This document shows positions 33,482-43,832 of a DNA stretch of 64,000 bases, piece by piece (within the stretch, counting starts at the first letter, position 1; each line of letters starts with the position of its first letter). A program made the translations under genes and the position numbers. The notes beneath the pieces were generated by a model. It did not search any database, had not been told where the DNA came from, and saw nothing but the letters and a program-made list of their open reading frames with translations. The stretch lies in NCBI GenBank assembly GCA_946811695.1, contig OX328125.1, positions 101,914,533 to 101,978,532 of the forward strand, read 5' to 3'. This DNA comes from Gonocerus acuteangulatus. Taxonomy: Eukaryota > Arthropoda > Insecta > Hemiptera > Coreidae.

Positions 33482-34714
33482 CTAACTCTCTGAGGGATCA
33501 CCCATCTCAGAGGAGAACAATGGAGCTAGGGAAGTTACAGCTCTGGTGAGGATGCCGCCGGATGGTGTACGCACGATAACAGTGCGGATCGTGCCATCAC
33601 GTCCAGGATGAGTCTCTACAATCCTAGCGACTGGCCACTGTCCGAGCAAGGACCGTTTCTCGATTAGTATCACGAGATCACCTACCTTCATATTAGGGAC
33701 CTTACGAGTCCATTTCACCCTTTTTTGAAGCGTGTGCAAGTACTCTCTGCGCCAACGATTCCAGATTCGAGCTATTTGTAATTGCATGGTTTGCCATTTC
33801 GAAGGGTGGGAACTTAAAACTTGGTTCGATGAAGCAGGTTCGGGGAGAGTACATAAGGCGGAGCCTATCAAAGGGTGGCCGGGAGTAAGAAAGTCATAGT
33901 CTTCCACGTCTTCATTGAGAGGGCATAAGGGACGGGAATTTAAAAGACCTTCTATCTTTGTGAAGGCCGTGACCAGCTCGTCGTAATGGTATGGCTGCTT
34001 CCCTAGGTATCCAGCTAAGAGAGTTTTCGTCGACTTCACTGCAGCTTCCCAGAGACCGCCGAAGTGTGGAGCACGCGGTGGAATGAACTTCCATCGGACG
34101 CCCTTGGGGGCGAGTGAGTTGGTGATGGTGTCGGAAACCTCAATTTGAAACTTGTATACATCCTTGAGAAATCTTGAAGCTCCGACGAAATTGGTGCCGT
34201 GATCGGACCAGATCACGGCAGGAGTGCCCCGACGCGCCATGAATCGCTCAAGGGCTGAGAGAAACGAGCTGGTAGTTAGCGAAGGGACCACCTCCAAGTG
34301 TAGTGCTTTGGTCGCCAGGCATACGAATACAGACAAGTATGCTTTGCCGGTAGCCGAAGTCCGCAGCCGCGATTCCTTGATTAGGAAGGGTCTTGCGTAG
34401 TCCACTCCAACTTCAGTAAATGCCCGGAACTGGTTGAATCTGTCTTTAGGCAGGGATGCCATGTACGGTGTGACGGGTTTCGCCCTTAGTATGCGGCAAT
34501 GCGAGGAGCGCTTGATACAACTACTTATGAGTTTGGGAGCTCTGGGAATCCAATATTTTGCCCTAAGAAGAGACAAGGTGAGCGTTGGCCCAGCGTGAAG
34601 ATGGTTGTTGTGTGTATGCGCAATAAGGAGTCGGGCTAGCCAGGAATTATGAGGAAGCAAAATAGGATGCTTGCTTGATGACTCAATTGGAGCGTTGTGT
34701 AGCCTTCCGCCCAC
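33482..34714 (-). CDS. BEL/Pao integrase with C-terminal DUF5641-type domain
   Basis: The frame is open for 410 residues from the ATG at 34714 and actually continues upstream to the deletion joint near 34810 (PFLDERRVLRVGGRL), so it is the remains of a polyprotein rather than an independent gene. An H/C zinc-binding region (HNNHLHAG...SCIKRSSHC) covers about residues 35-75. The catalytic core shows D in GVDYARPF, D in WSDHGTNFVGA and E in GLWEAAVKS, the D,D35E triad that joins cDNA to the genome. The end (KRSLLGQWPVARI, then RTPSGG) is the chromodomain-like tail typical of this superfamily. No stops inside. Confidence 0.9.
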   Translation of the reverse strand: MGGRLHNAPIESSSKHPILLPHNSWLARLLIAHTHNNHLHAGPTLTLSLLRAKYWIPRAPKLISSCIKRSSHCRILRAKPVTPYMASLPKDRFNQFRAFTEVGVDYARPFLIKESRLRTSATGKAYLSVFVCLATKALHLEVVPSLTTSSFLSALERFMARRGTPAVIWSDHGTNFVGASRFLKDVYKFQIEVSDTITNSLAPKGVRWKFIPPRAPHFGGLWEAAVKSTKTLLAGYLGKQPYHYDELVTAFTKIEGLLNSRPLCPLNEDVEDYDFLTPGHPLIGSALCTLPEPASSNQVLSSHPSKWQTMQLQIARIWNRWRREYLHTLQKRVKWTRKVPNMKVGDLVILIEKRSLLGQWPVARIVETHPGRDGTIRTVIVRTPSGGILTRAVTSLAPLFSSEMGDPSES

Positions 34715-34799
34715 CCTGAGAACTCGTCGTTCGTCAAGGAATGGCGAGAGTGGAGCGTAGGCCTTGGGTGTCGTATCAGGTTCGTTGAACAGTATATAC

Positions 34800-34890
34800 T
34801 ATGGGAAGTTACTAGGTCGCCTTGCAGACTAGGACCTGATAGAAGGGTATCGTTGAACCTTTGAATGGAAAACTGAGATGAGCCGTCAAA
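34800..34890 (-). pseudogene. Reverse-transcriptase stub and deletion joint
   Basis: VVFDGSSQFSIQRFNDTLL and GPSLQGDLV are the start of a BEL/Pao reverse-transcriptase domain. The following residues no longer match; the sequence jumps to the region preceding the integrase. No YVDD-type active site or RNase H exists anywhere between the LTRs. The stub is also out of frame with the upstream gag-protease frame, which stops at 34886. Confidence 0.8.
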
Positions 34891-37315
34891 AACCACTCAC
34901 GGCTTTCGGCCCCTTGCGCCGTCGTGCTACATACCGCGGTGGGGTATGAGAAGGGGAATCTTTAATTGCGGATGACATGTGCCAAAGCTTCTGATAATCT
35001 GTCATAAATTCAGAGTATTTGTCTGAAAGTTTTTGCTTGAGGGCGTAGAATCGTCGGAAAACCATGTCTCTGTTTTGCCCTATCTCGGAGATGTCCTTCT
35101 CAAAGGGAATTCTGACGATGTGTCTGCCGTCAGAGGAGCGTGAGTGGATGCGAGGAGAATGATCCTTACAGAATTTGGCTTGAGGGTTGCTCCTATTTGT
35201 GGATAGAGGCTCTTCAATGTTCCGGAACCGTTTTAATTGGTTTTCTGCGTTGAGCTGGGATTCCGTAAAGAATGAGACGTTGGAGTTGGATGGAGTCTCG
35301 TTCAGAGATCCCGTTATGATAAGACCAAATACTGTGGGAGTTAAGTACAAATCCTCAACTTCTGAGTGGTAAGGAGCCCCTGTAATGACTCGAGGGTAGA
35401 TGTCGCCCCCAATCAAAAGATCTACTGGTCCAGGACAGCTAAAATCGTGATCGGCCAGGGGTAGGTGACGGAACTTTTCGGCAATGCTCAGAGGTATACG
35501 GCGACCTGGAAGTACAGACGTTATTCGATCAATAACGATGGGGTTTACCTGGAATTCGTGATTGCCTCGCGAAGATTGGATATCACAATTGATGGAGCCT
35601 CTAAGCTGTGATTTTGGGAGAGCAGACTCGCCGAGGCTAGTAATGGAGCCCTCGAATGGAACAATTTTCGACTTGAGTTTGTTTGCAAGTGATGTGGTTA
35701 TGAATGTGTTCTGGCTTCCTGAGTCAAGAACTGCCCTCGCCATTTGAAAATCTCCATTATCACTCATCACGAGGACCTTGGCGGTCCCAAGCACAACCGT
35801 ACCATTGTTCGGGTTGATGGATTGACGAGTCGATCCAAATCCTGTGAAGATTTCAGGCTCTGCCTGGTCGCGGTTCTCATCCTTGGCCTCTGCCACATTC
35901 CTGGTCTTGGAGTGAATGAGGGTATGGTGTTTACCCTTGCAATGTCTGCACCTAAATTTGGAGGAGCAACGAGTTACCCCGTGGCCTGTTCTCAAGCAAT
36001 TAAAACAAACATGAAGAGACTTAGCAAGCTCTGCTCTCTTGCCGGGCGGAAGATCTTGAAACCTTGGACAAAGACCTAAATAGTGCGCTTCTTGGCAAGA
36101 GGGACATCTAATGGTTTGTTTCAGAGCAGGAGGCTTACTGAGCTTCTGAGAACTAGATTCACCGCCTAAAGTTACATCTTGACAGCCGTCTTTGCATCTT
36201 GTGTCGGCGTAACTGGCGTGAAGAGAGACAGGATTGTATATGGTGGCTCTTCGGTTGGGGTAACGAGGACTGGTAGAAGATTTCCTTGTAGAACTACGAC
36301 TGGCTGAAGATGTGGTCGATGCACGGAACGACATCATTAAGGCTGTCCTGCGTTCCCGCACGAATTTGATGACATCATCAGCAGTGGGGAAACTTTTGGC
36401 CGATTTGATGTCTATCTCGAAGTCCTTTCGAGTGTCGGCGTCTAAGGCTCGTAAAGCAAGCGAAGATAGAAGAAACTCCTCAGGGTGTTCTAGTTTTAAG
36501 GAACGGAATGAGTCTATGCTGTCTGCGACATCAGTGAGGAACTCATCGTACCGTTGTAGTTCACTCCGGTTCGTCTTGATTTCACAGTCCACTATACGAT
36601 GAATTAGAAGACTGGCTAAAATTCGGGGATTGTCATAGGTTTTGAGCACCTTTTCCCAAGCCTGGACGTAGGAGTTGTCTTCAACAGGAAAGCGGGATAT
36701 GAGAGCAGCGGCTTCTCCCTTCAATGCTCCTAATAAATAGTGGAACTTCTCTACATTAGACAAGCCAGGATCATCGTGCACCATAGAGGCGAAGGTGTCT
36801 CGAAAATGTGTCCATTTCAGAATGTCGCCTGAAAACGTGGGGATCGGGATTTTTGGAAGCTGAGATTTCGAAGAAGGGCTTATAGTGGAATGAAATGCCG
36901 AGCCAGGTTGAGGGACTGTTGTCGGCCCTTGTTGCGCTGCTTGGTTTTCTTGAACGCCAAGAAGAATGGTGTTGGCCTCGATTACCTCGTTCTTCAAGGC
37001 AGAATAACGGTCCCTCCATGAGTTCGAAGGGAAGCCGTCCGATTCTCCAATTAGCACCTGCAACTCGGTCCTCTCGTACCAGGTGGCCTGGAATCTTGAC
37101 CAGTAAGATTCAGCAGAAGACAATTTGGCCTTAAAATTAACGAAAGCTCGACCGACAAGGTTTTCTTCGTCGACTTGAGAAATATGCTTTATGTTAAGTT
37201 CATAGTCGGTGAGCATGCGCTCAAGGGTGGTTGCCTTCGCAGTAAGTTCCTTCATGCGGAGTGCCGTAGGTTCTTCATCTCGATTAGGATTTTTATTTCC
37301 ACGCGTTTCAGGCAT
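34886..37315 (-). CDS. BEL/Pao gag-protease polyprotein
   Basis: The ATG at 37315 (MPETRGNKNP) is preferred over the earlier in-frame ATG at 37558, because the extra N-terminal stretch is hydrophobic low-complexity sequence unlike gag. About 809 residues. A gag domain of DUF1759 type (PIPTFSGDILKWTHFRDTF ... YLLGALKGEAA) lies near 155-260. Zinc knuckles (CPSCQEAHYLGLC, CFNCLRTGHGVTRC, CRHCKGKHH) lie near 410-475. An aspartic protease follows with the catalytic motif AVLDSGSQNTFI near 540. The product packages RNA and processes the polyprotein. It ends just before the reverse-transcriptase stub in another frame. Confidence 0.9.
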   Translation of the reverse strand: MPETRGNKNPNRDEEPTALRMKELTAKATTLERMLTDYELNIKHISQVDEENLVGRAFVNFKAKLSSAESYWSRFQATWYERTELQVLIGESDGFPSNSWRDRYSALKNEVIEANTILLGVQENQAAQQGPTTVPQPGSAFHSTISPSSKSQLPKIPIPTFSGDILKWTHFRDTFASMVHDDPGLSNVEKFHYLLGALKGEAAALISRFPVEDNSYVQAWEKVLKTYDNPRILASLLIHRIVDCEIKTNRSELQRYDEFLTDVADSIDSFRSLKLEHPEEFLLSSLALRALDADTRKDFEIDIKSAKSFPTADDVIKFVRERRTALMMSFRASTTSSASRSSTRKSSTSPRYPNRRATIYNPVSLHASYADTRCKDGCQDVTLGGESSSQKLSKPPALKQTIRCPSCQEAHYLGLCPRFQDLPPGKRAELAKSLHVCFNCLRTGHGVTRCSSKFRCRHCKGKHHTLIHSKTRNVAEAKDENRDQAEPEIFTGFGSTRQSINPNNGTVVLGTAKVLVMSDNGDFQMARAVLDSGSQNTFITTSLANKLKSKIVPFEGSITSLGESALPKSQLRGSINCDIQSSRGNHEFQVNPIVIDRITSVLPGRRIPLSIAEKFRHLPLADHDFSCPGPVDLLIGGDIYPRVITGAPYHSEVEDLYLTPTVFGLIITGSLNETPSNSNVSFFTESQLNAENQLKRFRNIEEPLSTNRSNPQAKFCKDHSPRIHSRSSDGRHIVRIPFEKDISEIGQNRDMVFRRFYALKQKLSDKYSEFMTDYQKLWHMSSAIKDSPSHTPPRYVARRRKGPKAVSGF

Positions 37316-38531
37316 AATGAAGAAGAAAATAAGCAATAGAAAATAAAATAGAAAATAGCGAGATAGATAAATCAAATGGATGAAAAGATGACAAAATAAA
37401 TAACCTACCGGGCGGGAGGTGAGAAGACAAAGCTGACCGATAAAAGGAGAGGAGATGCATGAGAAATTAAACAGCAGCCCAAAAATGTCAACAATAAGAA
37501 AAATACAAAATAGAAAATGAGATAAATCACATGAAATAATTGAATAATGCTCAAACACATATAGAATTGAATTAAAGCAACATGATCAACACAAGGACAA
37601 ATCTGAATGAAAAAGAACAACTAGCGCTGCGAGACGCCACAAGAAGAATACACGGTGACGTCACAGGCATGAGAAAGACCAGCTCTTGATCGAGAAAGTG
37701 CGGGAGTGCCTACCTCGCTGGAAGCCGGCAAGCGGGAGACCAGTAGGGAGGTTACCTGCCATGTAAACAATGTGGATCAAGAAGCTGGAATAAACTAAGT
37801 TGTTCTGCAGAATTTGTGAAGAAATAAGTGAAAACTAGTGGTTGATCAATAGTGAAATGTGATAATTGGAGCATATGTTGTGAGCTAAGTGAAATAAAGT
37901 ACATTAAGAAATGATAATGTAAAATATCAGTCCTAACAATTGTATGTATTCACTTAATAAATAAAATAATTGAGTGTTCAAGATGATTTTATTAAACCTT
38001 ATCACAGAAAGAATAATTAATTAACAAATGCTGTGAATGATTTAAGATTTAACAGCTAAGATTTGAAATAAGAGAAAAAAAATCATCTCAGTATGTATCA
38101 AGTGAAGGTTATTTACCCTTGCAAAATTTAATTTAAAAATCAGCCTTGAAATAGTGCTAAAATTAGAAATTACTTGAGTTAATGGAAAATAAACAATTTA
38201 ATTTAATGTTGTTTCAATATGAATTTAACACTAATAGCTTAAGGTAAAGTATATTTGAAGCTCACCTCACAATAATTAATGAATACTGATTTTATGCCCA
38301 CTTTAGATTTAGAAAACCATTATCATAGAAATAATTAACACAGATGAAATGGTTAAAAAATTAATTTTATTTGAGCCAATTAACTTTATGAACAATGATA
38401 TAAATGCAAGGTAAGTGCATATAGAAAAGGTGAAATGCTGAGACAAAATATCAGCTACTTGTTGCTAATGGCTCTTATGTAGCATTTTTTGAAATAAATA
38501 TAAATTATCTACTCTAGAGAATAGTGAAAAA

Positions 38532-38551
38532 TATCCGGCCCGGTCGGACCA
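38532..38551 (-). promoter_or_regulatory. BEL/Pao primer-binding site
   Basis: Directly inside the 5' LTR the sense strand reads TGGTCCGACCGGGCCGGATA, beginning with the TGG expected to pair with a tRNA 3' CCA. I cannot assign the tRNA with confidence. Confidence 0.7.
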
Positions 38552-39169
38552 TGTAAAAAGGATTGCCACACCACCATTTTTTATATGGTATGATGTGGAA
38601 GTAATATTTTTGTGGGGCTGGATAAATAAGTGGACTGTATGAATAATGAGTTGATAATTTATATTTATTGAGTACAAAGAGTAGTGGGGGGAAATTGCCA
38701 AAATCAGAACAAATATAGGTTAATGTATTAATGAAATTTTGAAAGTGGTGGGACCGATGAGTTGAAATGATGATGAGCTGATGATGTGGTGATGAAGATG
38801 GGCTGCTGGAGATCCATGAAATTACATTAAATAGGTACCTGTAGATGGTGCCTTGTTGGATAGAAGGGGTGCATCTCTCCCTGTTTCTTCATTTATGGTC
38901 AGTTGGTGTCTTCCTCACTTCCATGGCCCGGTGGTTTGCGGTGACTACTCGGCCATAGTGTAGGTAGTAAAGCCGGTGAAATGGAACAAAAAAATCACTT
39001 TGCACGCTGTGCGAAAGCGAGTGGACTTCTTCTGTACACGCTGTGTAAGCGGGGTGGACTTCGTCTGTCTCGACTTGACCGGGGGTAGTTCAACCCGGTG
39101 AGGTAGACGGCGCTACTGTTGGCAGAGTTGAAAAGAAAAAAAGCATCTTTAGGGTGGCAACCCTAAACA
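38552..39169 (-). repeat. BEL/Pao 5' LTR (618 bp)
   Basis: Base-for-base equal to 32557-33174 on inspection, and of identical length. Followed on the plus strand by the duplicated caagt. Confidence 0.95.
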
Positions 39170-39580
39170 CAAGTCCTTTCCAGACATTACAAGAATGTAT
39201 ACAAGAAAAATGATATCAAGCATAACCTATACTCTTCCTGGTACAATGTATGTTATCTTCAAGAGCATCCGCCGAAACGAATCCTTACAATGCTTTTCGT
39301 ATAATTTCATATAATCATTTTAATATAGCAGTTACTCATTACTTCCTCACAAGTATAAGTAAGTGTAGGTTTTTATAATCAATATAACCCAATTTACCGG
39401 CGGAAATATACCTCTACTGGGATTATTTCTGTGTGGATCTCTTTTACGGCGACGAGGTTGTTTAATCCCTAATGTTAATAGATTTTAAGATGTAAACGAG
39501 AGCAAAAAAAAAAAAAAAAAGAATAAATCCCTAAATTATCTTAATTCATATCTTGTAGGAGCAAGGAATTGATCTTATAA

Positions 39581-39584
39581 TATT

Positions 39585-39639
<55 letters not shown>

Positions 39640-40549
39640 ACTAAACGGTTTGAGATATAAAATTTTTTCAAAGGGACAAAGTTGTAGTTCTCGTCGAAAT
39701 CTATAAAATAGTGCCCTCGGAAATGAGTAAATAACCCTTCTAGGGCTCAAATAGGCCTTTGAACAGAAGGGATTCCTCTTTACTCATATTTTGCATTATT
39801 GTTTTAAAATGTACTAACAAAACAAGGAAGGACCGTGTAAAAGGGGTTTCGATGCGTCAAGTAGTTCTCTGTAAAAATACGTTTTCATTAGCCATCTGAA
39901 ATTCTGAAAAAGGCACTTGAATTTTTATAAATAGTATTTTTGTTAAGGAAGGTCTAATTCAGCTTAGGAGAATGTGCTCAGCATTAAAAATTGTATTTAT
40001 TTAAAAAAAAAAAACATTCATTATTAAATAATGAATAATTTTCCTTTTTTTTTTTTTTTTTTTTTTTTTGCAATAAATACAATTTTTAATGCTGAGCACA
40101 TTTTGTGATCTGTAATTTTGGCAACTCTTTTGCCTAAAGCTCCAATTTTTATGTATTTTATTTTTTCGTTTACACTAATGGGAATCGTTTTATTGAGTGC
40201 TCAAGAAAAATATTATTTAAAGAAATTCATGTGTCTTATTTTGGAATTTCAGATGAGGAATACATCCAAATGAAATCGAATTTTTACAGAGAACTACTTG
40301 ATGTATCGAAACCCCGTTTGCACGCTTCTTCCTTGTTTTTTAGTACATTTTAAAAATATAATGGAAAATATGGGTAAAGAAAACCCCCTCCTGTTCAAAG
40401 GCCTATTCAGCCCTTAGAAGTGTTATTTTATCTTTTCCAAGGGCACCATTTTATCTCGACGAGAACTACAACTTTGCGCCTATGAAAAATTTTGATATTT
40501 CAAGCAGTTTAGTAGTTATATTTCTTGTGGCCCGCTTATCTGGGCCACC

Positions 40550-40606
<57 letters not shown>
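39581..40606. repeat. Long imperfect palindrome bordered by (TA)n tracts
   Basis: About 39640-40000 is the near reverse complement of about 40070-40520. Paired landmarks are caaagttgtagttctcgtcg against cgacgagaactacaactttg, gtcaagtagttctctgta against tacagagaactacttgatg, and tgctcagcattaaaaattg on both sides. The centre is an A-run then a T-run (40005-40068). Microsatellites at 39581-39636 and 40551-40606 sit symmetrically outside. No coding sequence; class unknown. Confidence 0.85.
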
Positions 40607-40611
<5 letters not shown>

Positions 40612-41012
40612 TTGTGAAGGGAAATATTATTTTTTATAATATGGTCCCGGTGGTGAAACTTTTTCTGTATTATTGCTATAATTTGTCTTGTGTGTAGTTG
40701 TTGTTTTTCTTTGCATGCTTTTAGTTTTTGATTATATGTTTTTATCGGATGTGTGTATAATTGCGACAACGTATAGTTTCTTCTTTATAAGAGCGATTTA
40801 AAGTAAAATCTATATTATCATTATGAAATTTTACTGGATTTCATCGAGAGTCCATCATTGCCAAATTTTATTCTGTAATTTTCTTAATCGAAGCTCGCTC
40901 CTGACCGTTTAAGGACAATTCTCGAGATATTTCGGGTGTAGTAGTCTTTTAGATTTTCACAATCGGGCGAGAAAAAATTTAGGGATGTTGAATTACGACG
41001 CTCATAATTAAT
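40607..41012. other. Spacer without recognisable feature
   Basis: No gene or repeat recognised. Confidence 0.35.
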
Positions 41013-41222
41013 AACGGCGTATGAACTATTGGGCTATCAACGCAGGGCTAATGGTCATAGCCACGTTGAGTGCACTGGTTCCTGTTGATAACCGAAGTTA
41101 ACCAACGTCGGGCGTGGCCAGTACCTGAATGGGTGACCGACGACGTGCTGTTGTCATTAAAAAAGGGTGGCAACCGGTAGATAGCCCGGCGTGAATAGCC
41201 CAATTATGGATACGCCGTTTAA
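41013..41222. mobile_element. Short inverted-repeat element enclosing a 5S-rRNA-like sequence
   Basis: The left end AACGGCGTATgaactATTGGGCTAT...ACGCAGGGCTA is the inverted counterpart of the right end (tagcccggcgt...atagcccaat...atacgccgtt), about 30 of 37 positions. The 5S-like unit fills most of the interior. The target duplication is unclear; both sides are TAA/TTA-rich. It could be a MITE that captured a 5S copy or a 5S-derived SINE with complementary ends. Confidence 0.7.
41047..41155 (+). pseudogene. 5S rRNA-derived sequence
   Basis: Blocks agccacgttgagtgcac, aaccgaagttaaccaacgtc, gggcgtggccagtacctg and atgggtgaccg align in order with metazoan 5S rRNA, including the internal control region (box A, intermediate element, box C) used by TFIIIA and RNA polymerase III. 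It is about 109 bp against roughly 120 for a real 5S, with substitutions in both end stems and a reduced 3' end. It is therefore not a normal 5S gene. It may retain promoter activity. Confidence 0.85.
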
Positions 41223-43460
41223 AAAAATACAACTTCCTCCAGTCGACCAGTCAATTTCCATTCGGAATGGAAACAATTTTTTTCCATAACCGCCAAAAAC
41301 AAAATTTTTATTTTTTGAACATAACTAGTACATTGTTTGATCATTCTAGAAAAAAATTATGATGCATGTGGTAATTGTGATTTCTGAGATATGACTTACT
41401 GAACCTACCGAATGAAAAAGTATAAAAAATAACTTTGCGCGATTAGTGGCATGACACTATTGCCTATAGTATCACTATTATAGCTTATTTTGATAGAGAA
41501 AAGCATTAGCTTTAATTTGATACCAAGAACAGCCGGATTTGTTGAAAAAAAAAGTAAAACACAAATGTTTTTCAAAACTGTTATCAGAAAGGCAGTAACC
41601 AAAATCATGCAAAAAACAAGAATTTCAAAAAATTCCCCCTGGTTCAATTTTTGAAAAAAAAAATCTGAAAAAATTAATTTGAGATTATCTCATACATCTC
41701 TATTCATGAAAAAAATTTGAAAAATATCTGAGATATTATGGCACGGACATATATTAAAATTGGGCGATTTGACGTGAATTGACCCATTTAATATCATTAT
41801 TGATGAGACAACCAGGGGTCAATCTTGTGTGGCCTATTCTCAGTCCGCATAGGTCCACTTTATCTTTTCGATTTTCTTGGATTGGTGTAGTTCAAGGCAT
41901 AGTGACGATATTGATCGTTCAAATTTTTGTTTCTCTGGATTTAAAGTATTTTGTATTCCTGTAGGAAGAAATTTGAAAATGAGAAGTTTTGGTGAATATA
42001 TTATTTTGCATGGAGTCAATGAAAGAATATCTTTTCCCTCGGTGAATAATTTTATCATAACATAAACATTGTGAGAAGATTATTAAATAATAATCATTAA
42101 TTGTCATAATTTGTTTTTTTATATAATGAAATGTTTAATATATTAATATTTTCTTTTCTTATTTTGTTTCAGGCAAAAACTAAGAAAAGAGCTCGAGCCC
42201 AAAGAAAATATCCATTCAATATATTATTTAATATTTATACACAATTATTTGTGTTTTTTTTTTCTCTGTCTCTCTAATTAACCCAAAGCTTAATTAATTA
42301 TTTTTCTAACTTCACCTTATTCATTATTTGTTGTATTGTAATTTTGTACAAAATTTAATATCATATTTAACGTTTATATTATATATAAATATATTATGTA
42401 AGTAATAATTATTCCTATTATTATCATTAATTGTAAGAGATATATTTTAATAAATATGTTATGTAATAAATTTCTTTAAAACCTTATTCACTTCTAGGAA
42501 TGGATGCTTGTATTTTTATATTCGATATTAATTAAACAATTAAATATACTACTTATTTCAACAATAAAATTATCAATTTTGTTGGAATTTGGTAACTTTA
42601 TTCAGCCCTCAAATATATTTTTATTTTCAAGTTACATAGGGTGCGGCATGCCGGACACTAAGTTTTTTAAAATTTGTTACAGAAACGTTTTGGCTATAAG
42701 CCATTTTTAATCCGTAAAATATAATAAATCATACTTGTTAGGATATTTAATTTCAGATAATAAACATAAAACTCAGAAATATTAATTATATTATGGAAGT
42801 CAAGGATTATAAAAGCCTTTCTGAAGGTACGCAAGGAATTTTACAAAGATGTAATTTTATAAAATCAAATTTTTGGCTACCTAGAAACTTCCATAAAATT
42901 AGTTTAAATGGTTGAGGTCTTATAAATTGCACTAAAATTCACCATGTTTACTATATGTTTTGGGGTCGCTGAATCCGAATCGGGGGTCAGAAAAACCCCA
43001 ACACCTTTTGGTATAAGCCTAACCACCCCAAAACGCATAATATAAGCTATTTTTTCCTCTACTCTTGTTATTTGAGCCGTTAACCAAAAAGAAGTACTTT
43101 TTTCTGTGCTCTGGCTTTCAGTCAGTGATCAAAAATAATCATCAAGGGTCTAGTTACAGACCTTTGAACATATGACTTTTTTCAAAATTTTGCGTTTTTG
43201 CGTATGTTTTGAGTATGTACGAAGTTTTCTGATGCGAACAATCTATGAGATCTCGTACAAAAATTGACCCAAGGCCATTGGATGTAATTCTTGCACTGAC
43301 GCAGTCGTTAAAATCCCATAATACTTCCCTTAAAAAATCCGTACTGTTTGATTCGAGCCCTGTATAATTGATGTAAATTAAATAAACGTCGTAGGAAAAA
43401 TTAATTAAGGTAGTTAATTTCATTTTCGAACTATTTTTTTATAAATTGCGTTCGTGTTAA
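41223..43460. other. AT-rich region without recognisable gene
   Basis: At 42955-43040 a block with cgctgaatccgaatcggg matches 56350-56395 and is a dispersed repeat of unknown origin. Short open frames here look random. Confidence 0.4.
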
Positions 43461-43469
43461 TGGAATTGT

Positions 43470-43528
<59 letters not shown>

Positions 43529-43832
43529 CTCAGCCATAGTAACCCTATGGTAGAGCCGTTTATTCGTTAAAGCGTGCCCCATATCTTATGATATACTGCA
43601 CGCATGTCTTTACATATTTAAAGTGAGTATACAATGTTAATTTTTTTTTTTTTTTTTTATAATATTGATTTAATAATATATATACATATACATAATAACC
43701 TAAATATATGAACTATACAAGAATAAAATAATCATTGATAATTTATAAACAGTGAGAGTACAAGATAAATAAGGAAGATAATTTGGTTTGATGATGATGA
43801 GTGAAGTCAGCTTCTTCTCGTTCTTGGTTTCT

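Larger units (their letters stand above)
32557..39169 (-). mobile_element. BEL/Pao LTR retrotransposon, complete insertion with internal RT/RNase H deletion
   Basis: Two 618-bp LTRs bound the element; caagt flanks both sides (32552-32556 and 39170-39174), a 5-bp target duplication normal for BEL/Pao. The order on the minus strand is LTR, primer-binding site, about 1.2 kb leader, gag-protease, a short reverse-transcriptase stub, integrase, LTR. The 6.6-kb length and the missing reverse-transcriptase core and RNase H mark it as a deletion derivative. By eye I find no difference between the LTRs, so insertion was recent. Confidence 0.95.

Noticed and set aside
37316..37558. N-terminal extension of the BEL/Pao gag frame
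   Set aside because: Low-complexity hydrophobic residues unlike gag; the ATG at 37315 starts a normal-looking protein.
41047..41155. A functional 5S rRNA gene
   Set aside because: Both ends of the molecule and its closing stem are altered, and it is enclosed in inverted repeats rather than 5S spacer.
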